Assembly (NCBI RefSeq): GCF_006539725.1
Contig: NZ_BJNO01000007.1
Span: forward strand, 124,001 to 188,000
Direction: 5' to 3'
From: Klebsiella terrigena
GTDB lineage: Bacteria; Pseudomonadota; Gammaproteobacteria; Enterobacterales; Enterobacteriaceae
Length of the DNA: 64,000 bases
How positions within the stretch are numbered: position 1 is the first letter of the stretch; each line of letters opens with the position of its first letter. Below the pieces are notes generated by a model. The model ran no database searches. It was not told the origin of the DNA and saw nothing but the letters and a program-made list of their open reading frames with translations. The position numbers and the translations under genes were made by a program. This document shows, piece after piece, positions 41,381-51,502 of this stretch.

Positions 41381-43099
41381 TTACCTGAGCCAGTTGGTTT
41401 TCGCCAGTTCGATAACTTCATCTCCGCGTCCGCTGATGATGGCGCGCAGCATATACAGGCTGAAACCCTTGGCCTGATCCAGCTTGATTTGCGGCGGGAT
41501 CGCCAGCTCTTCCTTGGCAACCACCACATCGACCAGCACCGGGCCGTCGGTGCTAAACGCGGTTTGCAGCGCGTCGTCGACCTCAGAGGCTTTTTCGACG
41601 CGAATGCCTTTTATGCCGCAGGCTTCAGCAATGCGGGCGAAATTGGTGTCGTGCAGCTCGGTACCGTCGGTCAGATAGCCCCCGGCCTTCATCTCCATTG
41701 CGACAAATCCCAGCACGCTGTTGTTAAAGATCACGATTTTTACCGGCAGCTTCATCTGCGCCAGCGAGAGGAAGTCGCCCATCAGCATGCTGAAGCCGCC
41801 GTCGCCGCACATCGCCACCACCTGACGCTCCGGCGCCGTTGCCTTCGCGCCAATCGCCTGCGGCATGGCGTTGGCCATTGAGCCGTGGTTAAACGAGCCG
41901 ATCAGCCGGCGCCTGCCGTTCATCTTCAGATAGCGTGCGGCCCAGACGGTTGGCGTACCGACGTCGCAGGTGAAAATGGCATCGTCAGCGGCGAAGCGGC
42001 TTATCTGCTGCGCCAGGTACTGGGGGTGAATGGCCTTATCGCTCGGCTTGGCCAGATCGTCGAGCCCCTTACGCGCCTCGCGGTAGTGCTCAAGGGCTTT
42101 GTCGAGGAAGCGGCGATCCGTCTTCTCTTCCAGATGCGGCAGCAGCGCTTTTAGGGTCGATTTGATATCGCCGATCAGCGCCATATCGACTTTGCTGTGC
42201 GCGCCGATGCTGCCGGGATTGATATCAATCTGAATGATTTTCGCGCTGCTGGGATAGAAGGGCCGGTAGGGGAACTGGGTGCCGAGAAGCACCAGGGTGT
42301 CGGCGTTCATCATGGTGTGGAAGCCGGACGAGAAGCCGATCAGCCCGGTCATTCCGACATCATAAGGGTTGTCGTACTCAACGTGCTCCTTGCCGCGCAG
42401 GGCATGGACGATGGGCGCCTTGAGCTTGGCGGCGAATGCGACCAGCTCTTCATGGGCTCCGGCACAGCCGCTGCCGCACATCAGGGCAATGTTGCTGGAG
42501 TAGCGCAGCAGCTGCGCCAGACGAGCTATTTCTTCCGCCGGCGGCGTCACCTCCGGCAGCGGGGCGGAGTACCAGTGGCTGCTGGCGCCTTCCGGGGCGG
42601 CCTTCAGCGCCACGTCTCCCGGCAGCACCACCACCGAAACGCCGCGGTTGAGGACCGCTTTGCGCATGGCGATGGCCAGCACCTGCGGGATCTGTTCCGG
42701 GGTGGAGACCAGCTCACAATAGTGGCTGCATTCGCGGAACAGCTCCTGCGGATGGGTTTCCTGAAAATAGCCGCTGCCGATTTCGCTGGAGGGAATGTGG
42801 GCGGCGATGGCCAGCACCGGAACGTGGTTGCGGTGACAGTCAAAAAGGCCGTTGATCAGATGAAGATTGCCCGGGCCGCAGGAGCCCGCGCAGACCGCCA
42901 GCTCGCCGGTAAGCTGGGCTTCGGCGCCGGCGGCAAACGCGGCAACTTCTTCATGGCGCGTCGGCATCCATGCAATGGTGCCCATGCGGTTCAGGCTGTC
43001 GCTCAATCCGTTGAGTGAATCGCCGGTGACGCCCCAGATGCGCTTCACGCCGGCCTGTTCAAGAGTTTTCGCTACGTATGCGGCCACGGTCTGTTTCAT
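41381..43099 (-). CDS. poxB: Pyruvate:quinone oxidoreductase PoxB
   Basis: A 572-residue peripheral membrane flavoenzyme that decarboxylates pyruvate to acetate and CO2 and passes electrons to ubiquinone. The thiamine-diphosphate motif is at about 430-460 ([17 protein letters not shown] through VIFNN) and the FAD region in the middle. The C-terminal amphipathic segment ([20 protein letters not shown]) needed for membrane binding is complete. In E. coli it is a sigma-S stationary-phase gene. Confidence 0.97.
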   Translation of the reverse strand: MKQTVAAYVAKTLEQAGVKRIWGVTGDSLNGLSDSLNRMGTIAWMPTRHEEVAAFAAGAEAQLTGELAVCAGSCGPGNLHLINGLFDCHRNHVPVLAIAAHIPSSEIGSGYFQETHPQELFRECSHYCELVSTPEQIPQVLAIAMRKAVLNRGVSVVVLPGDVALKAAPEGASSHWYSAPLPEVTPPAEEIARLAQLLRYSSNIALMCGSGCAGAHEELVAFAAKLKAPIVHALRGKEHVEYDNPYDVGMTGLIGFSSGFHTMMNADTLVLLGTQFPYRPFYPSSAKIIQIDINPGSIGAHSKVDMALIGDIKSTLKALLPHLEEKTDRRFLDKALEHYREARKGLDDLAKPSDKAIHPQYLAQQISRFAADDAIFTCDVGTPTVWAARYLKMNGRRRLIGSFNHGSMANAMPQAIGAKATAPERQVVAMCGDGGFSMLMGDFLSLAQMKLPVKIVIFNNSVLGFVAMEMKAGGYLTDGTELHDTNFARIAEACGIKGIRVEKASEVDDALQTAFSTDGPVLVDVVVAKEELAIPPQIKLDQAKGFSLYMLRAIISGRGDEVIELAKTNWLR

Positions 43100-43250
43100 G
43101 GTTCTCCATCTCCTTTATGTGATAACGCTTACAAGCTTAGATGAAACTCATCGTTACGCCCGCATCTCCCACCCATTTTCAGCTGGTATTCTTGCGCGAA
43201 AGTTGCGCATAATCTGTAACCACTAAAAGGGTAAACAGGAATCATTTCAA

Positions 43251-43685
43251 ATGGTTAAATCACTGTTAAATGCTGTTAATAAAATGCTAGCGCACGACGA
43301 TTTTGGCAAACTCTTGTTACGACTTGCCGTGGGCGGGCTGATGCTATTCCACGGGCTGCATAAGCTGTTTGACGGCGTCGCGGGGATCGGCGGGATGCTG
43401 GTGGCGAAAGGGTTGCCGGGCTTTATTGCCTATGGCGTGCTGGTGGGAGAAGTGTTGGCACCGTGCCTGCTGATTCTGGGGATCCTCACCCGACCGGCGG
43501 CGCTGGTGCTGGCGTTTACCATGGTGGTGGCGTGGCTGATGGTCGGTACGGGAGAAACCTGGCAGCTGGATAAAACCGGCGCCTGGGCGATTGAGAGCCT
43601 GGTCTACTTCTTTATTGGCGCGCTGGCGATTGCCTTTATGGGCGCCGGCCGCTATTCGCTGGTAAAAGACCCGGCGTGGAAATAA
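43251..43685 (+). CDS. DoxX-family membrane protein
   Basis: A 144-residue protein with four membrane segments and the DoxX pattern (LLRLAVGGLMLFHGLHKLFDG near residue 22, GEVLAPCLLILGILTRPAAL near 65). It is divergent from poxB and absent from this place in E. coli K-12. DoxX proteins are associated with thiosulfate or quinone-linked redox chemistry in some organisms; the role here is unknown, but a link to quinone metabolism beside poxB is possible. Confidence 0.85.
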   Translation: MVKSLLNAVNKMLAHDDFGKLLLRLAVGGLMLFHGLHKLFDGVAGIGGMLVAKGLPGFIAYGVLVGEVLAPCLLILGILTRPAALVLAFTMVVAWLMVGTGETWQLDKTGAWAIESLVYFFIGALAIAFMGAGRYSLVKDPAWK

Positions 43686-43713
43686 AAAAAGCCCCTCCTA
43701 CAGGGCGGGGCTT
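43683..43713 (-). terminator. Intrinsic terminator of hcp-hcr
   Basis: AAGCCCC (43689-43695) pairs with GGGGCTT (43707-43713). On the minus strand the stem is followed by TTTTTTTATT, fitting the end of hcp-hcr. DoxX transcripts would meet the same stem from the other side. Confidence 0.8.
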
Positions 43714-43734
43714 GCCGTTGAGGATGATTCCCCG

Positions 43735-44703
43735 CTAAGCCAGAACCAGATCGCCCTGCGGGTGGCAGGAGCAGGCCAGCACGTAGCCGTCGGCGATCTC
43801 CTGCCCGGTCAGCGTCATGGTGCTGCTGACCGTATAGTCGCCGGCAACGACTTTGGTTTTGCAGCAGCCGCAGACGCCGGCACGGCAGGCGACGGTAACC
43901 GGAACCTTGTTGCTTTCCAGCGCCTCCAGCAGGGTGGTGCCTGGCGGCGCATAGAACTCCTGCGCCGGCTGCAGTTTGGTAAACTTCAGCCCGCTGGTGG
44001 CCGCCTGGGCGACCGGCGTAAAGAACTTCTCTTTAAAGAAGCGCGTGACGCCCAGCGCGCTGACCTCCCGCTCAACCATTTCCATATAAGGCGCAGGCCC
44101 GCAGGTCATTACGGTACGCGAGGCCAGATCCGGTACGCTTTTCAGCAGATCGGCGGTCAGTCGGCCGGCAACAAAGCCGTGGGTGGCGTTGTTTTCCGCC
44201 ACCAGGGTAACCGCGTACTGGCGCCACTCTTCGGCGAAAATAACGTCCTCAGGCGAACGCACGTTGAAAATGACCTGCACATCGGTCTCGGGGCGGTACT
44301 TCGCCAACCAGCGACGCATCGACATAATCGGCGTCACGCCGCAGCCGGCTGCCAGCATCAGGAAACGGTCCGCCGGCTTATCTGCACAGGTAAACTCACC
44401 CATCGCATCGGACAGCCAGATGTAGTCACCGCGCTTGACGTCACGGGTTAACCACTGAGAGCCGGCACCGTCATCAATACGACGCACGGTCAGCGTAATG
44501 TACTCGCTGACGCCCGGCGTAGAAGAGATCGTGTAGGCACGCAGCGTATCCGCCGAGTTGCGTACGCTGACCAGCGCATACTGCCCGGCCTGATAGGGAT
44601 AGTAGTCGTGGCATAGCAACGATACCGTCCAGACGTCGGGGGTTTCCTGATGGATGTGGTGTACCTGCATCCGCCATGGGCACTGCTGGGTTGGCATAGT
44701 CAT
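43735..44703 (-). CDS. hcr: NADH oxidoreductase Hcr (HCP reductase)
   Basis: A 322-residue flavoprotein. The FAD-binding domain has RAYTISSTP near residue 55, the NAD domain has LMLAAGCGVTPIMSM near 113, and the C-terminal [2Fe-2S] domain has CRAGVCGCCKTKV with a fourth cysteine in ACSCHPQGD. It transfers electrons from NADH to Hcp. It lies 12 bases downstream of hcp in the same operon. Confidence 0.97.
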   Translation of the reverse strand: MTMPTQQCPWRMQVHHIHQETPDVWTVSLLCHDYYPYQAGQYALVSVRNSADTLRAYTISSTPGVSEYITLTVRRIDDGAGSQWLTRDVKRGDYIWLSDAMGEFTCADKPADRFLMLAAGCGVTPIMSMRRWLAKYRPETDVQVIFNVRSPEDVIFAEEWRQYAVTLVAENNATHGFVAGRLTADLLKSVPDLASRTVMTCGPAPYMEMVEREVSALGVTRFFKEKFFTPVAQAATSGLKFTKLQPAQEFYAPPGTTLLEALESNKVPVTVACRAGVCGCCKTKVVAGDYTVSSTMTLTGQEIADGYVLACSCHPQGDLVLA

Positions 44704-44714
44704 TCTATCGCTCC

Positions 44715-46367
44715 TTACGCGCTCAACAGTTGCTGCATGTCTTGTTCAACGGTTGTCACAGAGCGCAGGCCAAATTTCTCGTTGAGGATTGCCAGCAGAT
44801 CCGGGGTGAAGAAGCCCGGAGCGGTTGGGCCGGTGACGATGTTTTTCACGCCGAGTGAGAGCAGGGTCAGCAGGATAACGATCGCTTTCTGTTCGAACCA
44901 GGAGAGCACCAGCGACAGCGGCAGGTCGTTCACGCCGCAGCCCAGTTTTTCAGCCAGGGTGACGGCCAGAATAATCGCCGAGTAGGCGTCGTTACACTGA
45001 CCGGCATCCACCAGGCGCGGCAGGCCTTCGATATCGCCGAAGTCGAGCTTGTTGAAGCGATATTTACCGCAGGCCAGGGTCAGGATCAGGCAGTCGTCCG
45101 GAACGCTGGTCGCGAAGTCGGTGAAGTAGTTGCGCTCGCCGCGCGCGCCGTCGCAGCCGCCGACCAGGAAGATATGACGCAGTTTTTCGCGGCTGACCAG
45201 GTCGATCAGCGTATCCGCCGCGCCCAGCAGGGTCTGACGGCCGAAGCCAACGGTGATCAGGTGCGGAATTTTGCTATACGGGAAGCCGGCCATCTGCTGC
45301 GCCTGGGCGATCACCGGCGCGAAGTTTTCGCCTTCAAGGTGGCTCACGCCCGGCCAGCCGACGATGCTGCGGGTCCAGATACGGTCGTCATAGGCGCCAA
45401 CGGTCGGATCGATGATGCAGTTGGAGGTCATCACGATAGGGCCAGGGAAGCGGGCAAATTCAACCTGCTGATTCTGCCAGCCGCTGCCGTAGTTACCGAC
45501 CAGGTGTTTGAATTTACGCAGCTCGGGGTAGCCGTGCGCCGGCAGCATTTCACCGTGGGTATAGACGTTAACGCCGGTGCCTTCGGTTTGTTCGAGCAGG
45601 CTATACAGATCTTTCAGGTCGTGACCGGAGATCAGGATGCACTTACCTTCAACCGACTTCACGTTGACCTGAGTCGGGGTCGGGTGGCCGTATTTGGTGG
45701 TTTCACCGGCGTCCAGAATGCTCATCACTTTGAAGTTCATCTGGCCGATCTCCATTGAGCACTCCAGCAGAGCGTTCAGATCGGCAGGCCAGGTGCCCAG
45801 CCACGCCATAATTTTGTGGTACTGAGCGTAGATATCGTTGTCGTACTGACCCAGAACGTGAGCGTGCTCCATATAGGCCGCGGCGCCTTTCAGGCCGTAC
45901 AGGCACAGCAGACGCAGGCCGAGGATGTTCTCGCCGATGGTTGCTTTGTCTTTGTTGGGGGTAAATTCTGCCGCCTGACGCTGCAGGTCGCCCAAATCGT
46001 CGCTAACCAGCTGCAGGCTGGCCATCGGGTTGTCTGGCGCCGCGCCGGCGTCAATATTCAGGCACTGGGCCTTCAGCGCCTCGCGCATCGCGATGGCCTC
46101 ACGCGCGTAGCCCACGATGCGCGGAGAGTCGAAGTTAACGTTGGTCAGCGTGGAGAAGAAGGCACGCGGCGCAAAGTTATCAATTTCATGGTCAACGATG
46201 CCATATTCACGAGCCTTAACGGCCCAGGCGGAGAGGCCCTGCAGGGAGGCAATCAGCAGATCCTGCAGATCGGAGGTTTCGGCCGTTTTACCGCACATAC
46301 CCTGCGCGTAAGAGCAGCCGTTCCCTGCGGGGGTACGGATGGTTTGTTCACATTGCACACAAAACAT
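44715..46367 (-). CDS. hcp: Hydroxylamine reductase / hybrid cluster protein Hcp
   Basis: A 550-residue protein starting [20 protein letters not shown]; the frame extends to 46403, but the E. coli start and the iron-sulphur motif fix 46367. The N-terminal cluster cysteines are C3, C6 and two in [12 protein letters not shown]. The hybrid-cluster ligands lie in the C-terminal half ([23 protein letters not shown]). It reduces nitric oxide at low concentration and hydroxylamine, and in E. coli also acts in S-nitrosylation. Expressed anaerobically under nitrosative stress. Confidence 0.97.
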   Translation of the reverse strand: MFCVQCEQTIRTPAGNGCSYAQGMCGKTAETSDLQDLLIASLQGLSAWAVKAREYGIVDHEIDNFAPRAFFSTLTNVNFDSPRIVGYAREAIAMREALKAQCLNIDAGAAPDNPMASLQLVSDDLGDLQRQAAEFTPNKDKATIGENILGLRLLCLYGLKGAAAYMEHAHVLGQYDNDIYAQYHKIMAWLGTWPADLNALLECSMEIGQMNFKVMSILDAGETTKYGHPTPTQVNVKSVEGKCILISGHDLKDLYSLLEQTEGTGVNVYTHGEMLPAHGYPELRKFKHLVGNYGSGWQNQQVEFARFPGPIVMTSNCIIDPTVGAYDDRIWTRSIVGWPGVSHLEGENFAPVIAQAQQMAGFPYSKIPHLITVGFGRQTLLGAADTLIDLVSREKLRHIFLVGGCDGARGERNYFTDFATSVPDDCLILTLACGKYRFNKLDFGDIEGLPRLVDAGQCNDAYSAIILAVTLAEKLGCGVNDLPLSLVLSWFEQKAIVILLTLLSLGVKNIVTGPTAPGFFTPDLLAILNEKFGLRSVTTVEQDMQQLLSA

Positions 46368-46383
46368 GGTCACACCTTTTTTA

Positions 46384-46406
46384 AAGTTATATTTAATATA
46401 CATGTT
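46384..46406 (-). promoter_or_regulatory. Candidate NsrR operator upstream of hcp
   Basis: AAGTTATATTT-A-ATATACATGTT is an imperfect 11-1-11 inverted repeat resembling the NsrR site pattern (AANATGCATTT-type halves), 17 bases before the hcp ATG. NsrR repression of hcp-hcr, relieved by NO, is known in E. coli. Confidence 0.5.
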
Positions 46407-46465
46407 TAAGGTTATGCCCGGGCGCGCAGGGATTAAAGGGATTTCTAATACAATTTACAGGGAGA

Positions 46466-46479
46466 TTGATTTAGCGCAA
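46466..46479 (-). promoter_or_regulatory. Candidate FNR site upstream of hcp
   Basis: TTGAT-TTAG-CGCAA matches eight of ten conserved bases of the FNR consensus TTGAT-N4-ATCAA. It lies about 100 bases before the hcp start, a plausible activation distance. FNR activation of hcp is known in E. coli. Confidence 0.5.
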
Positions 46480-46483
46480 TTTT

Positions 46484-46503
46484 GGCGGTAGATGACTACC
46501 GCC
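46484..46503 (-). terminator. Hairpin at the end of lysO
   Basis: GGCGGTAG-ATGA-CTACCGCC is a perfect 8-bp stem, 10 bases after the lysO stop on the minus strand, without a clear T run. It may protect the lysO mRNA end or separate it from the hcp promoter region. Confidence 0.45.
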
Positions 46504-46512
46504 ACAGGGGTA

Positions 46513-47412
46513 TTAAGCGGAGAAAAAGGCCATCAGCACGGGCACCAGCAGGCTGAGAATAAAACCATGAACAATCGCCGCCGGCACGATTTCAACGCCG
46601 CCGGAGCGCTGTAATACCGGCAGCGTAAAGTCCATCGAGGTCGCGCCGCAGAGGCCTAAGGCCGTTGAGCGGCTGCGGCGAACCAGGCCGGGAATAAGCA
46701 TAATCGCCAGCAGCTCACGGGAGAGATCGTTAAAAAACGCGGCGCTGCCAATCACCGGCCCGTAGGATTCGGTCAGCAGGATCCCTGAGAGCGAATACCA
46801 GCCAAATCCTGAAGCCATTGCCAGCCCGGTTTTGAGCGGCAGGTCGAGAATAAAGGCGTTGATCATCCCGCCGAGTAATGAGCTGGCCATGACGACGACC
46901 GCCACAATCATTCCCCGGCGATTAAGCACTATTTGCCGCAGGGTCATACCGTTATTGCGCAGCTGAATACCAATCAGCAACAGCAGGAAAATCAGCGTAT
47001 ATTCGCTGGCTTCGGTGGCGTGCTGCAGAAATGACAGACCGCTTAAGCCAATCAGGAAACCAATAAGCACCACGCCGCACAGCTGCAGTGATTCCATTGC
47101 CATCGCCACGCGCGAAGGTAATTTCTCCTGCCGATGCTGGCTGCGCCACGGCATCTTCTTCTCGAGCCACATTAATGCCGCAATATTACACAGCATAATA
47201 ACGACGACGCTTACCGCGGCGTAATGAAGGATGGAAAGCAGGTTGCTGGCTAAATTGTCGAGGAAGGCGAGGCTGATCCCCATGAAAAAGAGGATAACGT
47301 AGACAATCCAGCTCAAAAGTCGCGCGATGACTTTAAGCGCTACCGGCTGACGAAGTGGAATGATATAGCCGATAATCAACGGCAGCAGAATGATTAATAA
47401 TCCCGAAAACAT
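46513..47412 (-). CDS. lysO: L-lysine exporter LysO (YbjE)
   Basis: A 299-residue inner membrane protein starting MFSGLLIILLPLIIGYIIPL, the E. coli length; the frame extends upstream to 47490 without support. It has about eight membrane segments. The conserved region NAFILDLPLKTGLAMASGFGWYSLSGIL and the end LPVLQRSGGVEIVPAAIVHG are typical of the family. It exports lysine and the analogue thialysine. In E. coli it is controlled by ArgP and lysine; no operator was resolved here. Confidence 0.94.
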   Translation of the reverse strand: MFSGLLIILLPLIIGYIIPLRQPVALKVIARLLSWIVYVILFFMGISLAFLDNLASNLLSILHYAAVSVVVIMLCNIAALMWLEKKMPWRSQHRQEKLPSRVAMAMESLQLCGVVLIGFLIGLSGLSFLQHATEASEYTLIFLLLLIGIQLRNNGMTLRQIVLNRRGMIVAVVVMASSLLGGMINAFILDLPLKTGLAMASGFGWYSLSGILLTESYGPVIGSAAFFNDLSRELLAIMLIPGLVRRSRSTALGLCGATSMDFTLPVLQRSGGVEIVPAAIVHGFILSLLVPVLMAFFSA

Positions 47413-47489
47413 GAACGGCTGGTCCTTGCAGAATGAAAATAGCGCCACTGACACTACCCAAATCATGGTACCGAGTAAAGCCGTCACCA

Positions 47490-47516
47490 AAAAGAAAGGC
47501 CCGGCATAGCCGGGCC
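47490..47516 (-). terminator. Intrinsic terminator of aqpZ
   Basis: GGCCCGGC (47498-47505) pairs with GCCGGGCC (47509-47516). On the minus strand the stem is followed by TTTCTTTTTGG, 22 bases after the aqpZ stop. Confidence 0.75.
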
Positions 47517-47538
47517 TGAGCGCGAGTCTACGGTAAGA

Positions 47539-48234
47539 CTAGCTGCGTTTTTCCAGCAGCGTGCGGTAGAGCACGCCGCCGAGGATCCCGCCGATGATTG
47601 GCATCACCCAGAACAGCCACAGCTGCTGCAGCGCCCAGCCGCCCTGGAAGATAGCGACCGCGGTGCTACGCGCCGGGTTGACGGAGGTATTGGTTACCGG
47701 AATGCTGATGAGGTGAATTAAGGTCAGCGCCAGGCCGATAGCGATCGGTGCAAAGCCCGCCGGGGCGTTTTTATCCGTTGCGCCGTGAATAACCAGCAGG
47801 AAGCCGCAGGTCAGCACAATTTCGATGACAATCGCCGAAAGCATTGAGTAGCCGCCCGGAGAGTGTTCGCCAAAGCCGTTGGACGCAAAGCCGCTGGCCG
47901 CTGCGTCAAAGCCCGCTTTACCGCTGGCAACCACGTACAGAACGCCCGCTGCAATAATACCGCCAACTACCTGGGCGATAATATAACCGATCACGTCCTT
48001 GGCCGGGAAACGACCGCCGGCCCACAGGCCTAAGGTCACCGCCGGGTTAAAGTGCCCGCCGGAAATATGCCCCACGGCAAACGCCATCGTTAATACGGTT
48101 AAACCAAAGGCCAGAGCGACCCCGGCAAATCCTATTCCCAGCTCCGGGAAGGCTGCTGCCAGAACCGCGCTACCGCAGCCACCGAACACAAGCCAGAATG
48201 TACCAAAACATTCCGCTGCTAATTTTCTAAACAT
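47539..48234 (-). CDS. aqpZ: Aquaporin Z
   Basis: A 231-residue water channel starting [20 protein letters not shown], the E. coli length. The two NPA boxes are in [13 protein letters not shown] near residue 62 and [11 protein letters not shown] near 186, and the selectivity filter arginine follows the second. The frame extends upstream to 48294, but the family length fixes the start. Confidence 0.97.
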   Translation of the reverse strand: MFRKLAAECFGTFWLVFGGCGSAVLAAAFPELGIGFAGVALAFGLTVLTMAFAVGHISGGHFNPAVTLGLWAGGRFPAKDVIGYIIAQVVGGIIAAGVLYVVASGKAGFDAAASGFASNGFGEHSPGGYSMLSAIVIEIVLTCGFLLVIHGATDKNAPAGFAPIAIGLALTLIHLISIPVTNTSVNPARSTAVAIFQGGWALQQLWLFWVMPIIGGILGGVLYRTLLEKRS

Positions 48235-48626
48235 AACCACCTCAAATAATAATGTTAATGAGCACGATTTAACGTGCCGATCTTTATTTATCAACTAAAG
48301 GATGAAGATAAAAATAAAGCGTCGCTATTTTATGGACGATCGTCATCCCGTAACCAGTTAAATAAATAGATGTAATTTGATTTAGGGCAAGGTGATGTTA
48401 ATCCTTATACCATTCACTGTGCAAGAAAAGAGTAGTACAAAAATAATAGATGTAACCACTGCAATGAATGAATTATTTTTTAAACAAATACCCTTATCAA
48501 TAATCATATTGAAAACGTTATTTTTCGCCTCTGCTGATATTGGCGTTTGCGGCAGTGTCATGTTCCAGCATGTGTCGCTATACTGCTGATAACTGAAGGA
48601 GAAAGTGGTGACTGAGCGGAGGGGAT
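48235..48626. promoter_or_regulatory. Divergent intergenic region between aqpZ and ybjD
   Basis: These 392 bases are AT-rich in the first two thirds. They should carry the promoters of both genes. A 65-codon plus-strand frame exists (48392-48589) but has no ribosome binding site or recognisable product, so I do not call it. Confidence 0.4.
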
Positions 48627-50285
48627 ATGCTTCTTGAGCGCGTGGAGATCGTCGGTTTTCGCGGTATCAATCGTTTATCATTGATGCTGGAGCAAAATAA
48701 CGTGCTGATCGGCGAGAATGCGTGGGGAAAATCCAGCCTTCTGGATGCCCTGACGCTGCTCTTGTCGCCAGAGTTCGAGCTTTATCATTTTGTCCGGGAT
48801 GATTTCTGGTTTCCGCCCGGCGACGTGCAGGGACGCGAGCACCATCTGCACATCATTCTGACCTTCCGCGAGAGCGAGCCTGGCCACCATCGGGTGCGGC
48901 GCTTCCGCCCGCTCAGCGACAGCTGGGTCCCCTGTGATGACGGCTATCAGCGAATTTTCTATCGCCTGGAGGGCGAGCTGGCCGATGACGGCAGCGTAAT
49001 GACGCTGCGCAGCTTTATTGACGGCAAAGGGGAAGCGCTGGAGCTGGAGGATATCGACGAGCTCGTGCGCCACCTGGTGCGCCTGATGCCGGTCCTGCGC
49101 CTGCGCGACGCCCGCTTTATGCGGCGCATTCATAACGACAGCGTGCCGCACTCTCCGCAAATTGAAATCACCGCCCGCCAGCTGGATTATCTCTCCCGCG
49201 AGCTGGTGAGCCATCCGCAAAATTTAACCGACGGCCAGATTCGTCAGGGGCTGTCGGCCATGGTGCAGCTCCTTGAACACTATTTTGCCGAGCAGAGCAG
49301 CGTGCAGTCCCGCAACCGTCTGATGCGCCGCCATTCCCACGATGAACAGCGCAGCTGGCGCTATCTGGATATCATCAACCGAATGATTGATAAGCCCGGA
49401 GGGCGAAGCCACCGGGTCATCCTCCTCGGCCTGTTCTCTACTCTGCTGCAGGCCAAGGGCACGGTCCGGCTTGACCGCGACGCGCGGCCGCTGCTGCTGA
49501 TTGAAGACCCGGAAACCCGGCTGCACCCGATTATGCTCTCCGTCGCCTGGCATCTGCTCAACCTGCTGCCGCTGCAGCGCGTGACCACCACCAACTCTGG
49601 CGAGCTGCTGTCGCTGACTCCCGTTGAGCACGTCTGCCGCCTGGTGCGCGAATCGTCGCGCGTCTCGGCCTGGCGGCTTGGGCCGGGGGGAATGAATGCC
49701 GAAGACAGCCGGCGCATCGCTTTTCACATTCGCTTTAATCGCGCCTCGTCGCTGTTTGCCCGCTGCTGGCTGCTGGTGGAAGGGGAGACCGAAACCTGGG
49801 TTATCAACGAACTGGCCAGACAGTGCGGGCATCACTTTGATGCGGAAGGGGTGAAGGTTATTGAGTTTGCCCAGTCGGGACTAAAGCCGTTGATCAAGTT
49901 CGCCCGCCGAATGGGCATTCAATGGCACGTTCTGGTCGATGGCGACGAGGCAGGGAAGAAATACGCCGCGACGGTGCGCAGTCTGCTTAACGACGATCGC
50001 GACCTGGAGCGTGACCATCTGACAACGCTGCCGGCGCTGGACATGGAACACTTTATGTATCGTCAGGGCTTTAGCGATGTTTATCATCGGGTGGCGCAGC
50101 TGCCGCCAAACGTGCCGATGAATCTGCGGCGGGTGATCACCAAAGCTATCCATCGCTCATCAAAGCCGGACCTGGCGATTGAAGTGGCGATGGAAGCCGG
50201 GAGGCGCGGGGTTGAATCCGTGCCGGCGCTGCTGAAGAAAATGTTCTCCCGCGTGCTGTGGCTGGCGCGTGGCCGGGCGGATTAA
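48627..50285 (+). CDS. ybjD: OLD-family ATP-dependent nuclease YbjD
   Basis: A 552-residue protein, same length as E. coli YbjD. The N-terminal SMC/OLD-type ATPase domain has Walker A GENAWGKSS (29-37) and a Walker B-like LLLIEDPETRLHP near residue 290. The C-terminal TOPRIM domain shows LLVEGETETWVINELA near residue 382 and VDGDEAGKKYA near 437, the acidic metal-binding residues. OLD proteins (named for the P2 gene old) include phage-defence nucleases such as GajA; the role of YbjD is not established. ybjX, which lies next to it in K-12, is absent here. Confidence 0.93.
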   Translation: MLLERVEIVGFRGINRLSLMLEQNNVLIGENAWGKSSLLDALTLLLSPEFELYHFVRDDFWFPPGDVQGREHHLHIILTFRESEPGHHRVRRFRPLSDSWVPCDDGYQRIFYRLEGELADDGSVMTLRSFIDGKGEALELEDIDELVRHLVRLMPVLRLRDARFMRRIHNDSVPHSPQIEITARQLDYLSRELVSHPQNLTDGQIRQGLSAMVQLLEHYFAEQSSVQSRNRLMRRHSHDEQRSWRYLDIINRMIDKPGGRSHRVILLGLFSTLLQAKGTVRLDRDARPLLLIEDPETRLHPIMLSVAWHLLNLLPLQRVTTTNSGELLSLTPVEHVCRLVRESSRVSAWRLGPGGMNAEDSRRIAFHIRFNRASSLFARCWLLVEGETETWVINELARQCGHHFDAEGVKVIEFAQSGLKPLIKFARRMGIQWHVLVDGDEAGKKYAATVRSLLNDDRDLERDHLTTLPALDMEHFMYRQGFSDVYHRVAQLPPNVPMNLRRVITKAIHRSSKPDLAIEVAMEAGRRGVESVPALLKKMFSRVLWLARGRAD

Positions 50286-50386
50286 GCGCGCTGGCGGTAA
50301 GGATGCAGCAAATTCAGGGTTATGTTTTCGCTATCTCCAGATAGAATCATCGGCTTGCGCTGCGGTTTAAAACATCAGGAATTTTT

Positions 50387-51502
50387 ATGAAGCTCAATGG
50401 AAAACGCAGGAAAGTCTGGTGGCTACTGGCCATTATCGTACTGGCTCTGGCCATCTGGGGATGGCGGGTGCTGAATGCGCCGCTGCCGCAGTATCAGACT
50501 CTGGTGGTGCGTAAAGGCGATCTCCAGCAGAGCGTGCTGGCGACCGGTAAGCTGGACGCGGTACGTAAAGTCGACGTTGGCGCGCAGGTGAGCGGGCAGC
50601 TGAAAACGCTGCGCGTGAGCATCGGCGATAAGGTACAGAAGGATCAGCTGCTGGGGGTTATCGATCCCGAACAGGCGGAGAACCAAATTAAGGAAGTCGA
50701 AGCGACGCTGATGGAGCTGCGCGCGCAGCTGAATCAGGCCCGCGCCGAGCGTCAGCTGGCCGCCGTGACCTTAGCCCGTCAGCAGCAGCTGGCGCAGCGC
50801 CAGCTGGTCTCGCGTCAGGAGCTGGATACCGCGGCCACCGATTTAGCGGTTAAAGAGGCGCAGATTGGCACCATCGAAGCACAGGTTAAGCGCAACCAGG
50901 CCACGCTGGATACCGCGAAAACTAACCTCGATTACACCAAAATTCTGGCGCCGATGTCCGGGGAAGTGACGCAAATCACCACCCTGCAGGGGCAGACGGT
51001 GATTGCCGCCCAGCAGGCGCCGAATATTCTGACCCTCGCCGATCTCAGCACCATGCTGGTGAAGGCGCAGGTCTCTGAGGCGGACGTGATCCACCTTCGC
51101 GCCGGGCAAAAGGCGTGGTTCACCGTGCTTGGCGACCCGCTTACCCGCTACGAAGGGACCCTGAAAGATATTTTACCCACTCCGGAAAAGGTCAACGACG
51201 CTATCTTCTACTACGCCCGCTTTGAGGTCCCGAACCCGCAGGGGATCCTGCGCCTCGAAATGACGGCTCAGGTCCATATCCAGATGGCGGAAGTGAAAAA
51301 CGTGATCACTATTCCTCTGAGCGCGCTGGGGGATGCCATCGGCGAAAACCGCTACCACGTGCGGCTGCTGCGCACCGGCGAGGTCAAAGAGCGCGAGGTC
51401 ACCATCGGCGCGCGCAACGATATCGATGTGGCGATAGTCAAGGGCTTAGACGAAGGCGATGAGGTCATCGTTGGGGAAAGCGCGCCCGGGACGGCTAAAT
51501 GA
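50387..51502 (+). CDS. macA: Macrolide efflux periplasmic adaptor MacA
   Basis: A 371-residue membrane fusion protein. The N-terminal inner-membrane anchor ([20 protein letters not shown]) is followed by a split lipoyl domain ([20 protein letters not shown]), a long helical hairpin (about 100-170) with heptads of Q, A and L, and a beta-barrel. It bridges MacB to TolC. It overlaps macB by 4 bases (ATGA). Confidence 0.96.
   Translation: MKLNGKRRKVWWLLAIIVLALAIWGWRVLNAPLPQYQTLVVRKGDLQQSVLATGKLDAVRKVDVGAQVSGQLKTLRVSIGDKVQKDQLLGVIDPEQAENQIKEVEATLMELRAQLNQARAERQLAAVTLARQQQLAQRQLVSRQELDTAATDLAVKEAQIGTIEAQVKRNQATLDTAKTNLDYTKILAPMSGEVTQITTLQGQTVIAAQQAPNILTLADLSTMLVKAQVSEADVIHLRAGQKAWFTVLGDPLTRYEGTLKDILPTPEKVNDAIFYYARFEVPNPQGILRLEMTAQVHIQMAEVKNVITIPLSALGDAIGENRYHVRLLRTGEVKEREVTIGARNDIDVAIVKGLDEGDEVIVGESAPGTAK

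Noticed and set aside
48392-48589. 65-codon frame between aqpZ and ybjD
   Set aside because: No ribosome binding site, no recognisable domain, AT-rich intergenic composition.
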